From JBBRHH01 sp038222915 (GTDB taxonomy: Bacteria > Planctomycetota > Phycisphaerae > Tepidisphaerales > Tepidisphaeraceae), in NCBI GenBank assembly GCA_038222915.1, contig JBBRHH010000243.1, forward strand, positions 1 to 8,637: 8,637 nt of DNA, in the 5' to 3' direction. Made by a program: the position numbers and the translations under genes. How positions within the stretch are numbered: the first letter of the stretch is position 1; every line of letters starts with the position of its first letter. The notes beneath the pieces are model-generated. The model was not told the origin of the DNA. It saw nothing but the letters and a program-made list of their open reading frames with translations, and ran no database searches. Positions 1 to 6,225 of this stretch are shown one piece after another.

Positions 1-1
1 A

Positions 2-658
2 GCGATTCAGCGCGCGGGGGATGTGCTGGTCAATCCGGTCATCCGGCTGCTGCTCTCCCACCATGCGCCGCGAACGGAGTATCGAGTTGAAGACATCTCC
101 CCGTTCCTCTGGCCCAATGGCCGGATGCCCAATTCCGATCGATGGAAAACGATCGCCGCCAATGGCTTTAAGGAATACCGTCTGAAGGTGTACGGCTTGG
201 TGGAGAATCCAGTCGAGTTGTCGCTCGATCAATTGCAGGCCATGGGCAAAAAGACGCAGATCACGCTCCACCATTGCATCCAAGGCTGGTCGGGCATCGC
301 CGAGTGGGGTGGGTTGCCGATGGACGAACTCATGAAACTCGTTCGACCGAATGCCGACGCGCGCGCCGTCATCTTTTACTCCTTCAGCGAGGGCGCGGAT
401 GGGGGACAATACTACGACAGCCACACCATCGAGAACGTCGGCCACGCGCAATCTCTCCTGGCCTACGAGATGAACTACCGGCCGCTGGAGGATGTGCACG
501 GTGCGCCGTTGCGGCTGCGGGTCGAAAACCAGCTCGGATTTAAGATGGTGAAGTGGATCGAAGCGATTGAGTTCGCGAGGGATGTGAAACATGTGTACAA
601 GGGGCGAGGCGGCTACGCCCAGGACAACGAGTTCTTTGATTCGATGGCCGACATTTGA
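2..658 (+). CDS. Molybdopterin-dependent oxidoreductase, sulfite-oxidase fold (5'-partial)
   Basis: Only the C-terminal part is present: the frame is open to the left edge, so the true start lies upstream (a GTG at 23 is the first in-window candidate but is probably internal). Counting from that GTG, the conserved molybdenum-cofactor domain runs from about residue 50 to 190. It has the HHCIQGWSG stretch, whose Cys85 is the expected ligand of the molybdenum atom, then WGGLP (95-99), HGAPLRL (159-165) and LGFKMVKWIEAIEF (171-184), which are the hallmarks of the sulfite oxidase/YedY family. The substrate cannot be read from sequence. The segment before the domain has no haem-binding motif in view, although an upstream membrane or cytochrome domain is possible. 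A cupin gene follows after 22 bp with its own ribosome binding site, so the two are probably co-transcribed. Fold assignment is firm; physiological role is unknown. Confidence 0.88.
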   Translation, partial: AIQRAGDVLVNPVIRLLLSHHAPRTEYRVEDISPFLWPNGRMPNSDRWKTIAANGFKEYRLKVYGLVENPVELSLDQLQAMGKKTQITLHHCIQGWSGIAEWGGLPMDELMKLVRPNADARAVIFYSFSEGADGGQYYDSHTIENVGHAQSLLAYEMNYRPLEDVHGAPLRLRVENQLGFKMVKWIEAIEFARDVKHVYKGRGGYAQDNEFFDSMADI

Positions 659-669
659 GATCACCCGCT

Positions 670-674
670 GGAGG
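670..674 (+). promoter_or_regulatory. Ribosome binding site of the cupin gene
   Basis: GGAGG sits 6 nt before the ATG at 681. It decides the start: an in-frame ATG at 591 lies inside the preceding oxidoreductase gene and would add 30 residues that do not look like a cupin N-terminus. Confidence 0.8.
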
Positions 675-680
675 TATTTG

Positions 681-1076
681 ATGAGCGATGAAGATTCCAC
701 CCGATTGCGAACACACCCCGAGCAACGGTTCGCCGCGCCGCAGCATCGGTTTGATCTGAGCGCGGTGGTGGCGAGGCTCAGACAGGAAGTTCAGGCCGGA
801 GAGGCAGGCCACCGACAGGAGACTTTGTATAAACATGGGTCCACGTCGGTTTCGCTGTTCCTGTTCGGCCATCTCACCCGCCTGCCGCCACACCACACGA
901 AGGGCGTCGTAACCATCCACGTACTCAACGGACATCTCAGAGTGAGCGCGGAGGGGCAAGTGCATGATCTGCACGCCAATCAACTGATTGCCCTTGCCCC
1001 CGGCGTGCAACACGATGTCGTGGCGCTCCAAGAGAGCGAGATGCTTCTGACGGTGAACCTTGATTCAAAAACATGA
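681..1076 (+). CDS. Small single-domain cupin protein
   Basis: A 131-residue protein with one cupin barrel over about residues 50-128. The first cupin motif is visible as PPHHTKGVVTIHVLNG (69-84), with His71/His72 as likely metal ligands. The second is LIALAPGVQHDV (102-113), with His111. The end, ESEMLLTVNL, is typical of small bacterial cupins with a HVLxG...LAPGxxH pattern. No signal peptide or helix-turn-helix is seen, so a cytoplasmic metal-binding enzyme or sensor is more likely than a regulator. Such cupins occur beside redox enzymes, and the 22-bp spacing to the molybdenum oxidoreductase suggests a shared transcript. The ligand and reaction are unknown. The start at 681 is set by the GGAGG upstream. 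Confidence 0.85.
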   Translation: MSDEDSTRLRTHPEQRFAAPQHRFDLSAVVARLRQEVQAGEAGHRQETLYKHGSTSVSLFLFGHLTRLPPHHTKGVVTIHVLNGHLRVSAEGQVHDLHANQLIALAPGVQHDVVALQESEMLLTVNLDSKT

Positions 1077-1320
1077 CGCTGGGCCACTTGCCTTCCTGGG
1101 TGCGGTAGAGGCGTTGCAACGTGATGTTGAATTGGAGTCGCTTTAAACTTCGTTCCTCCAGATTGCCGCCTTAATGCTTCTGGTGCCGATTTCCTCGGTT
1201 GCACTTTGTTTTGTTTCTTCGTCGTGACAGTTGCTCCTTCCTGTCATTCGGCGTCCAGGCCTGACCCCAATCTTTCCACCTCCCGCTGACGTGGCAAAAT
1301 AGTAGGAGATATGAACGCCC
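1077..1320. other. Intergenic region between cupin and YcxB-like gene
   Basis: This 244-bp stretch has no intact gene. Most of it is the minus-strand pseudogene remnant. Its last part holds AGGAG at 1304-1308 and an ATG at 1311 that opens a 33-codon frame ending at 1412, out of frame with the following gene. No convincing terminator hairpin with a T-run is seen after the cupin stop. Confidence 0.5.
1084..1247 (-). pseudogene. Frameshifted remnant of a small conserved protein gene
   Basis: Two minus-strand reading frames fit end to end onto one small protein. The first (1247 to 1143) ends in GTRSIKAAIWRNEV and a stop. The second continues from about 1137 as LQFNITLQRLYRTQEGKW and reaches 1084. 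I recall a widespread small uncharacterised family with the layout I+AxIWxNE, a short variable stretch, then YNVTLxRxYK and GxW, and the two pieces match its halves in order. The 17 nt between the NE and FN codons are not a multiple of three, so a frameshift separates them. The usual C-terminal part is missing where the cupin gene ends on the other strand. A Shine-Dalgarno-like AGGAAGGAG lies at 1243-1235, about 7 nt before a CAC codon, which might be a mutated start. Family recall was not checked by a search. Confidence 0.5.
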
Positions 1321-1971
1321 GTGCGATTAGCAGGGGCATCTCCTTCGCGCGAACGCATTGCAAATCAGCGGCCGTTCGCCCACCATCCACGCGTGCCGCA
1401 AACCACTGTTGAGTATCACCTGACGCCTGAAGACGTGCTGGCTTTTTCTGAATACAACATTCGGATCAATCCGGAGGCTCGGCGGCGGCATCTTTGGGCT
1501 CGTCGGGGGCCGCCTTTGCTGGCTTTGGGTGCTTTTGGGGCTTATTTTTATTTTACTAAGGGCGGGAATCAGCATTCGATTCTGCTGCTGGTGGGGCTGG
1601 CTATCTTTATCGGGTTCAGCACCGGGATTCTTTTTCCTCGGGCGGCGCGGGCGCGGCAGCTTCGGCATCTTTATCTGGCGCGCGATCACGCGAAGCAGTC
1701 GGGGCAGCCTGATCCGCTGCCGCCTACCACGCTGACTGTTGATAGCGCGGGGTACACCGTGGAATTTCTGGATAAGAAAATCCAGCGGCGGTGGGAGGAT
1801 GTGGAACATGCGGGGCGGTTTCGGGAACGGTTTTTTGTTTTGACCAGGGAGCTGACTTCGGCGGCGGAGGGCGGGGCGCTGATTGTTCCGGATCGGGCGT
1901 TTGCCGATGAAGATGCGGCGGTGGAGTTTGCTGGGACGGCGCTGGAGTTTTGGCGGGGGAAGAAGGTGTGA
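1321..1971 (+). CDS. YcxB-like membrane protein with two transmembrane helices
   Basis: A protein of up to 216 residues that resembles the uncharacterised YcxB-like family. The conserved part begins with TTVEYHLTPEDVLAFSEYN. Two closely spaced hydrophobic helices follow (about residues 63-80 and 86-105), then a charged linker rich in Arg. The soluble C-terminal half (about 135-216) has the TLTVDSAGYTVEF...RRWEDVEHAGRF...FFVL pattern, a small PH-like beta domain in this family, ending in AALEFWRG-type sequence. The start is uncertain. GTG at 1321 has AGGAG 12 nt upstream but adds about 24 residues of no family likeness. GTG at 1393 matches the usual family N-terminus but has no ribosome binding site. 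The function of the family is unknown. The gene stands alone on the plus strand and converges on the RNA ligase gene. Confidence 0.75.
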   Translation: MRLAGASPSRERIANQRPFAHHPRVPQTTVEYHLTPEDVLAFSEYNIRINPEARRRHLWARRGPPLLALGAFGAYFYFTKGGNQHSILLLVGLAIFIGFSTGILFPRAARARQLRHLYLARDHAKQSGQPDPLPPTTLTVDSAGYTVEFLDKKIQRRWEDVEHAGRFRERFFVLTRELTSAAEGGALIVPDRAFADEDAAVEFAGTALEFWRGKKV

Positions 1972-2004
1972 GGGGGAGTGGTTCGTCTGGGCGCTGGGGC
2001 TTTC

Positions 2005-2040
2005 GATTTCAAATATTTCAAATTTGAGAATTTCAGATTA
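2005..2040. repeat. AT-rich element with repeated ATTTCAAAT-like units
   Basis: In otherwise GC-rich DNA these 36 bases are almost all A and T and contain near-repeated units (tttcaaat, atttcaaat, atttcag). A perfect 10-bp palindrome, tcaaatttga, lies at 2018-2027. The element sits between two convergent genes. It could help end transcription from either side, or be a dispersed intergenic element; neither is shown. Confidence 0.5.
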
Positions 2041-2068
2041 GGCCAGGCGTGTCTCGGTGGGCTGGCGC

Positions 2069-2100
2069 AGATCCTTCGGTCGCTGTCGCTCCCTCAGGAT
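2069..2100. repeat. Palindromic repeat of the ATCCTTCGG...CTCAGGAT type
   Basis: The arms atcct (2071-2075) and aggat (2096-2100) are perfectly complementary and enclose ggtcgctgtcgctcc, whose gg and cc ends can extend the stem with mismatches. Sequences of the form GATCCTTCG...CTCAGGAT are frequent dispersed intergenic hairpins in many bacterial genomes. It ends 8 bp beyond the stop codon of the RNA ligase gene, so it may also protect or end that transcript. Confidence 0.55.
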
Positions 2101-2108
2101 TGGGGGGG

Positions 2109-3287
2109 CTATTCGGCTTCGGCGGAGAAGCGTTTCATGGCGCTGGAGGGGGTGTAGCCTTCCAGGGTGTTGCGGGTGGGTCGGAAGACTGTGAAGGCGC
2201 GGCGGCGGAGGTCGCCGGGTTCGTGGACGGCCTTTAGGAAATTTCGGTGGCGGGCGGAGAAGAGGAATTTTTGTGCGATGGGGGAGAGGTTGGTTTTGCC
2301 GGACTGGAGGAGGAGGCCGAGGTCTTTGTCGGAAAGGTTGGCGGTTGATTCGAGGGATTGGGTGATGTCGAGGAGGATGGCTTCGAGTTGTTTTTCGAGG
2401 AGGGCGCGGATGGCGTCGAAATCGTGGTGGAGCTCTTCGGGGAGCTCGCGGCGCATGGCGTCGGTGTTGTCGGCGTTGGACATGGCCTCCCAGACGCCGA
2501 GGGGTGTGCAGGCGAAGATGACGCGGTGGAGGCGGCAGTATTCCTCGCCTTTGATTTTGACGCGGAGGCCGTTGGAGAAGCGGACTACGAAGCCTTCTTC
2601 CTGGGCGCAGAGGGATTTGGCGACTTCGAGGAGTTGGGGAAGGTGGTCGTAGGCGTGGGAGGGGGCGATGCGCAGGCCGGTGGCGGAGGCGGCGGTTTCC
2701 AGTTCCGGGCGGGAGAGCTCTCGGCCGGTTTGGTCGTAGGCGGCGAGGAGGATGAGGGCTTCGAAGCCATATTGGATGACGATGCGATTGGCGGGGTAGA
2801 TGATTTCTACGAGGTAGGTTGTGCCGGGCGTGAGAGCACCGACGTTGATGTGGCGATTCAGGAATGCGGTGGCCCACTGGCCTTGTTCGGAGCTGAGCGA
2901 GCCGCGGGTGGTGACGCGCCATTGGCCGGCGTGTTGGAAGAGGATGCCGAGGGAGCCGTCGATTTTTTCGGAGACTTCGAAGGGGAGGTTGGGGAGGGTG
3001 TCGATGAGCTCGCCGTAGTTGAAGAATTTTGGGAAGGGGGTTGCGATGATGCGCTGGTTGCGGCGGTCGAGGATTAGGCCGCGGGAGAGGAGGGTGAAGA
3101 GGTTCCAGTGGCTTTCGTAGACGCACTGACGTGAATAGAAGTAGAGTTCGAGATCGCCGTCGCGGGTGATGAGGACATCGCGGGCGGCGACGGCGGCGTC
3201 GAGGCCGGCCAGGAGGTCGGCGAAGGGGATGGCGCGGGCCGGGTGGGGGCCGCAGATGGTTTGGATCAGGTCGGGAGTCAGCGCCAT
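2109..3287 (-). CDS. RNA ligase, T4 Rnl1-like, ATP-dependent
   Basis: A 392-residue covalent nucleotidyltransferase that joins RNA ends through an enzyme-AMP intermediate; the length is close to T4 RNA ligase 1 (374). All motifs are visible. FPKFFNYGE (85-93) precedes the active site. Motif I is KIDGS (108-112), with Lys108 the expected AMP acceptor, followed by TRGS (127-130). Motif III is YLVEII (158-163), motif IIIa ILLAAY (179-184), motif IV EEGFVVRF (230-237) and motif V RVKIKG (242-247). The remaining about 140 residues are helical and end in FRPTRN...GYTPSS, as in bacterial members. There is no signal peptide, so it acts in the cytoplasm, presumably in RNA repair. No kinase, phosphatase or cyclic phosphodiesterase partner is in the window. 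It is the last gene of the minus-strand cluster, 29 bp after a beta-propeller gene. The ATG at 3287 has no clear ribosome binding site. Nothing suggests damage; the substrate is unknown. Confidence 0.9.
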   Translation of the reverse strand: MALTPDLIQTICGPHPARAIPFADLLAGLDAAVAARDVLITRDGDLELYFYSRQCVYESHWNLFTLLSRGLILDRRNQRIIATPFPKFFNYGELIDTLPNLPFEVSEKIDGSLGILFQHAGQWRVTTRGSLSSEQGQWATAFLNRHINVGALTPGTTYLVEIIYPANRIVIQYGFEALILLAAYDQTGRELSRPELETAASATGLRIAPSHAYDHLPQLLEVAKSLCAQEEGFVVRFSNGLRVKIKGEEYCRLHRVIFACTPLGVWEAMSNADNTDAMRRELPEELHHDFDAIRALLEKQLEAILLDITQSLESTANLSDKDLGLLLQSGKTNLSPIAQKFLFSARHRNFLKAVHEPGDLRRRAFTVFRPTRNTLEGYTPSSAMKRFSAEAE

Positions 3288-3316
3288 GTGGGAGATTGTA
3301 TGCGCTGGCCGGTGGT

Positions 3317-4588
3317 TTATGCGCCGATGCAGAAGAGGCGGTCGCCGTCGCGGATGAACATGGACTTGCCTGAAAAGATTGGGGTGCCGCCGCTACCGGC
3401 GGGGAGTTTGTTGCGGGCGACTACCTTTGCTTCGGCGGTGGCTTCGAGCACGACCATGTCGCCCTGGCGCGAGGGGATGAAGAGATATTTTCCCGCGAGG
3501 GTGATGCTGCCGTAGGAGACCGGGCCGGCCTGGGCGGCGGCGTCGGGTTCGGGGAAGAGCGGGCGGGCTTCGGTGAGGGCCTTGCCTTTTGTGTCGTAGG
3601 CGTAGAAGGCGCCTTTGCCGGTGATGAGGAAGGCGATCTGGTTGTGGATCAGCGGGGAGCTGAAGACGTCGTCGGAGACGGTGTCGCTCCAGATTTCCTT
3701 TTCCTTGAAGTCGGGGCCGAGGCGGACGGCCGAGACGTTGCTGTCGAAGAAGTGGAGAATTCCGTCGGCGGCGACGGGGCTGGCGTGGTCGCTCTTGCCG
3801 ATCTCGCTGCCAAGGATTTTTCCGTCGGCGGCGCGGACGACATCGCCGGCGGCGGTGACGATGACGTCGGCGTCGTTGATGCGCGTGCCGATGGGTGTGC
3901 CGTAGGTGGACTTGGCGTCTTCGTTGATCCAGAGCTGTTTGCCGGTGGCGGGGTCAAAGGCGTAGAGGTTGGTCATGTGGACGATCAATTTGCCGGCGAA
4001 GAGGATGGGGGAGGCGCTGCGGCCGTAGCCGGTGTTCTGCATGGCGTCGATGTAGACCGACCAAAGGCGTTTTCCCTGGAGGTCGACGGCGCAGACGATG
4101 CCGTTGGAGAAGACGGTGTAGATCAATTTGCCATCGGTGACGGGGGTGGCGGCGGCGAATCCGGAGCCGGCCTTGGGGGGTTCGTATTCGGCGGCGGCGG
4201 CGCGGGTTTTTTCGTCGGGGAGATCGGCGGCCTTGATTATCGTCTTCCACTGGACTGCGCCGGTGGTGCGGTCGACGGCGACGATCAGGTTTGGTTCGGA
4301 GGTGAGGATGACGAGCTTGTCGGTGAGGATGGGGGAGGAGTAACTTTTTCCGACGACGGTGCTCCAGCGGACGTTTTTGTCGGATGACCAGGCGGTGGGG
4401 GGAGTTGCGTCGGGGAAGCGGCCGGTGCCGTCGCCTCGGAAGCCGAAGGTGTCGGCGGCGAGGGGGGTGCACGTGAAGGCGATCAGGAGTAGCAAGCGCA
4501 ATGCACGAAGGCCCTCACCCCTGCCCTCTCCCCGCGTACGGGGCGAGGGGGAAAGCACCCGTTTGCCCAGGTCGATCTGTTGTCTCAA
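3317..4588 (-). CDS. Exported PQQ-like beta-propeller protein (third paralogue)
   Basis: A 423-residue beta-propeller of the BamB/PQQ-repeat type. After a hydrophobic export signal (about residues 31-45, RLLLLIAFTCTPLAA) comes the header shared by all three paralogues, FRGDGTGRFPDATPPTAW (50-67), and then blades marked by VAVDRTTGAVQW (103-114), AVDLQGKRLW (167-176) and AFDPATGKQLW (210-220). The end RLFCIGA matches the closing strand of its neighbours. It lacks their long helical insert; only about 30 residues stand in that place. It has no CxxCH haem site, so a quinoprotein dehydrogenase is unlikely, and its role is unknown. The start is ambiguous: TTG at 4588 has GGGGAG 8 nt upstream and lies 2 bp after the preceding stop, but the first 29 residues include a stretch read from a palindromic repeat. 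TTG at 4501 would place the signal peptide right at the N-terminus (394 residues). Confidence 0.85.
   Translation of the reverse strand: MRQQIDLGKRVLSPSPRTRGEGRGEGLRALRLLLLIAFTCTPLAADTFGFRGDGTGRFPDATPPTAWSSDKNVRWSTVVGKSYSSPILTDKLVILTSEPNLIVAVDRTTGAVQWKTIIKAADLPDEKTRAAAAEYEPPKAGSGFAAATPVTDGKLIYTVFSNGIVCAVDLQGKRLWSVYIDAMQNTGYGRSASPILFAGKLIVHMTNLYAFDPATGKQLWINEDAKSTYGTPIGTRINDADVIVTAAGDVVRAADGKILGSEIGKSDHASPVAADGILHFFDSNVSAVRLGPDFKEKEIWSDTVSDDVFSSPLIHNQIAFLITGKGAFYAYDTKGKALTEARPLFPEPDAAAQAGPVSYGSITLAGKYLFIPSRQGDMVVLEATAEAKVVARNKLPAGSGGTPIFSGKSMFIRDGDRLFCIGA
4511..4560. repeat. Palindromic repeat that reads as PRTRGEGRGEG
   Basis: A strong hairpin lies at 4524-4549: ccctc, a single mismatch, ccccg, a cgta loop, cgggg, the mismatch partner and gaggg. 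It is flanked by ccctcacccctg. Elements of this kind, often mistranslated as SPRTRGEGRGEG, are known as dispersed intergenic repeats in many bacteria. Here it lies between, or overlaps the start of, two propeller genes of one operon, where a transcript hairpin could affect stability or the relative expression of the third gene. Confidence 0.7.
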
Positions 4589-4590
4589 GC

Positions 4591-6183
4591 TTATTTCTCC
4601 CCGATGCAGTAGGCGTAGCCGGGTGTGCGGTAGTACATGCGGGCGCCTTCGAAGTAGGGGGAGGCGTTGTTCTGGGTTTGCTCTTTGCCGTCGCGGGATT
4701 CTTCGATCACATTTGTTGCGACGAGCTTGTATTGTTTGCCGGGCTGAATCACCAGCGTGGTGCCCTGGTTGTCCATGAGGTAGATGTATTTGCCGGCGGA
4801 GGCGGGGCTGGCGGAGCAGCCGGCCCAGTCCCAGTAGTGGGTGCGGGGCTTTAAGGGGAGGACTTTTCGGTAGACCATTTCGCCGGTTGCGGCTTCGTGG
4901 ACCATGAGGCCGCCGCCCTGGGTGAGTTGGTAGATGAGGCCATCGACGAGGAGCGCGGAGGAGACGAAGCCGCGATCGAAGGGATTCTTTTTGTCGTCGA
5001 CGGTGAGCTCGTTGTCGGCCCAGTCGGTTTTGAATTCGTAGGCGGGGGTTAGTTTTCCGGCTTCGGTGCTGGCGGGGATTTTGAAGGCTCGGAAGCCGGT
5101 CTTTTCATTGTTGTTTTTTGGATATCCGACGCGGGCGTAGATGGTGTCGGCATCGGTGATGGGGGTCATGACGGTGTCGCCGAAAATTTCCTTGTCCCAG
5201 ATGGCCGTGCCGTCCTTGATGCGGGTGAAGAAGCCGGACTGGAAACCGGCGACGGGTTCGCCGCCGGATTTGAAGAGGAACATGGAGCCGTAGGAGTTGT
5301 TGGATTTGGCGGGGGTGGTCCAGGCGAGCTTTCCGGTGGCGATGTCGTAGCCGCGCATTTCGTTGGCCCAGACGACGACCTTGCCATTGCTAAGGATGGG
5401 GCTGGCGAAGTTGCCGTGTTCGCTGCCGCCGCCCTTGCCGCGGTCGATCCATTTTCGCTTGCCTTCGAGGTCGTAGCAGGCGGTGACGCCGGTGGTGAAG
5501 AAGGCGCAGACGTTTTTGCCGTCACTGATGGCGGTGGGGCCGGCGAAGCCGAAGACGGCCTGGCCCCAGTAGCGGGTGAACTTTTTCTTGTCGATGGCCA
5601 GCTGCTGGTCGTTTATTTGTTTTTCGATGTCGCGCTTGCGGACCATGGCGGGCAATGGCGGATGCACTGCTTCGCCCGGGGCGTTGGCGAGCTGTGCGTT
5701 GAGGGCCTCGACGACGGCGGCGTTGGCCTGGGCGAGCTGCTCGGCGAGTGGGGCGAGCTTTTCGGCGACGGCGGGCGTTTCCTTTTTCTCGGCGTCGCTG
5801 AGGCCTTCGAATTCAGAGTTGGAGCGGATCCAGAGGATGCGGCCGGTCTGTTTTTCGAGGCAGATGAGATCGGCGACTTCGCCGGTGAGGAAGATTTTGT
5901 CGCCGACGACGATGGGGCTGGAGACGCCGTTGTTGGGCATGGGGGTCATCCAGACGATGCCCTTGGTGGTGTAGCCTGCGCCGGCTTGTTTGCGATCCCA
6001 GATTGTGGGAGGGAGAGCGCCGGGGAAGCGGCCGGAGCCGTCGCCGCGCCAGCCGACGGGTTTGTCGGGGGAGGCTTTGAATTGCGGGGAGCCGAGACCT
6101 GTGCCGGCTGGTTTGACCGGCTGGGACGAGGCGGCGGCGCTGAAAAAACATACGCCGATCAGACCGACCCAAAAATACTTCAT
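4591..6183 (-). CDS. Exported PQQ-like beta-propeller protein with helical insert (second paralogue)
   Basis: A 530-residue protein with a clear signal peptide (residues 1-20, MKYFWVGLIG then VCFFSAAASS, cleavage likely before Gln21). The family header WRGDGSGRFPGALPPTIW follows at 45-62. Blade motifs include DLICLEKQTGRILW (105-118), CYDLEGKRKW (236-245), YDIATGKLAW (279-288) and HEAATGEMVY (429-438); the last strand is YAYCIGEK. Between the first and second blade marker is a charged, Ala/Glu/Gln-rich stretch (about 123-203) that looks like a helical hairpin or coiled coil. No haem-binding or lipoprotein motif is seen. The protein probably works in the periplasm or outside the cell, but its ligand is unknown. 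The ATG at 6183 is chosen because GGGAGA lies 7 nt before it and the signal peptide then starts at once; an in-frame TTG at 6198 overlaps that site. It is 42 bp after the first paralogue and 2 bp before the third. Confidence 0.88.
   Translation of the reverse strand: MKYFWVGLIGVCFFSAAASSQPVKPAGTGLGSPQFKASPDKPVGWRGDGSGRFPGALPPTIWDRKQAGAGYTTKGIVWMTPMPNNGVSSPIVVGDKIFLTGEVADLICLEKQTGRILWIRSNSEFEGLSDAEKKETPAVAEKLAPLAEQLAQANAAVVEALNAQLANAPGEAVHPPLPAMVRKRDIEKQINDQQLAIDKKKFTRYWGQAVFGFAGPTAISDGKNVCAFFTTGVTACYDLEGKRKWIDRGKGGGSEHGNFASPILSNGKVVVWANEMRGYDIATGKLAWTTPAKSNNSYGSMFLFKSGGEPVAGFQSGFFTRIKDGTAIWDKEIFGDTVMTPITDADTIYARVGYPKNNNEKTGFRAFKIPASTEAGKLTPAYEFKTDWADNELTVDDKKNPFDRGFVSSALLVDGLIYQLTQGGGLMVHEAATGEMVYRKVLPLKPRTHYWDWAGCSASPASAGKYIYLMDNQGTTLVIQPGKQYKLVATNVIEESRDGKEQTQNNASPYFEGARMYYRTPGYAYCIGEK
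4597..4602 (-). promoter_or_regulatory. Ribosome binding site for the TTG start at 4588
   Basis: On the minus strand GGGGAG lies 8 nt before TTG 4588, inside the last codons of the preceding gene. It favours the long form of the third propeller and suggests translational coupling. It could also be chance, because it falls in the codons for Gly-Glu near the conserved C-terminus. Confidence 0.4.
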
Positions 6184-6190
6184 GGCGACT

Positions 6191-6196
6191 TCTCCC
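6191..6196 (-). promoter_or_regulatory. Ribosome binding site of the second propeller gene
   Basis: GGGAGA on the minus strand, 7 nt before the ATG at 6183. It rules out the slightly longer frame that begins with TTG at 6198. Confidence 0.65.
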
Positions 6197-6225
6197 AAAA
6201 CATCGATGTCAATTGAGAACGCGTT

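Noticed and set aside
591..680. Upstream ATG of the cupin frame at 591
   Set aside because: It lies inside the oxidoreductase gene, lacks a ribosome binding site and adds non-cupin sequence; GGAGG before 681 decides the start.
2358..3077. Open frame of 239 codons on the plus strand, rich in Gly, Glu, Val and Asp
   Set aside because: It lies opposite the RNA ligase gene, which has clear motifs. The composition is that of an antisense shadow of GC-biased codons.
2038..3126. Arg/Pro/His-rich minus-strand frame of 362 codons
   Set aside because: Same strand as the RNA ligase but another frame; low-complexity composition typical of an out-of-frame reading of GC-rich codons.
3644..4387. Open frame of 247 codons on the plus strand
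   Set aside because: Gly/Asp/Val-rich shadow of the third propeller gene; no recognisable domain.
5416..6216. Open frame of 266 codons on the plus strand
   Set aside because: Shadow of the second propeller gene, which has a signal peptide and conserved blades.
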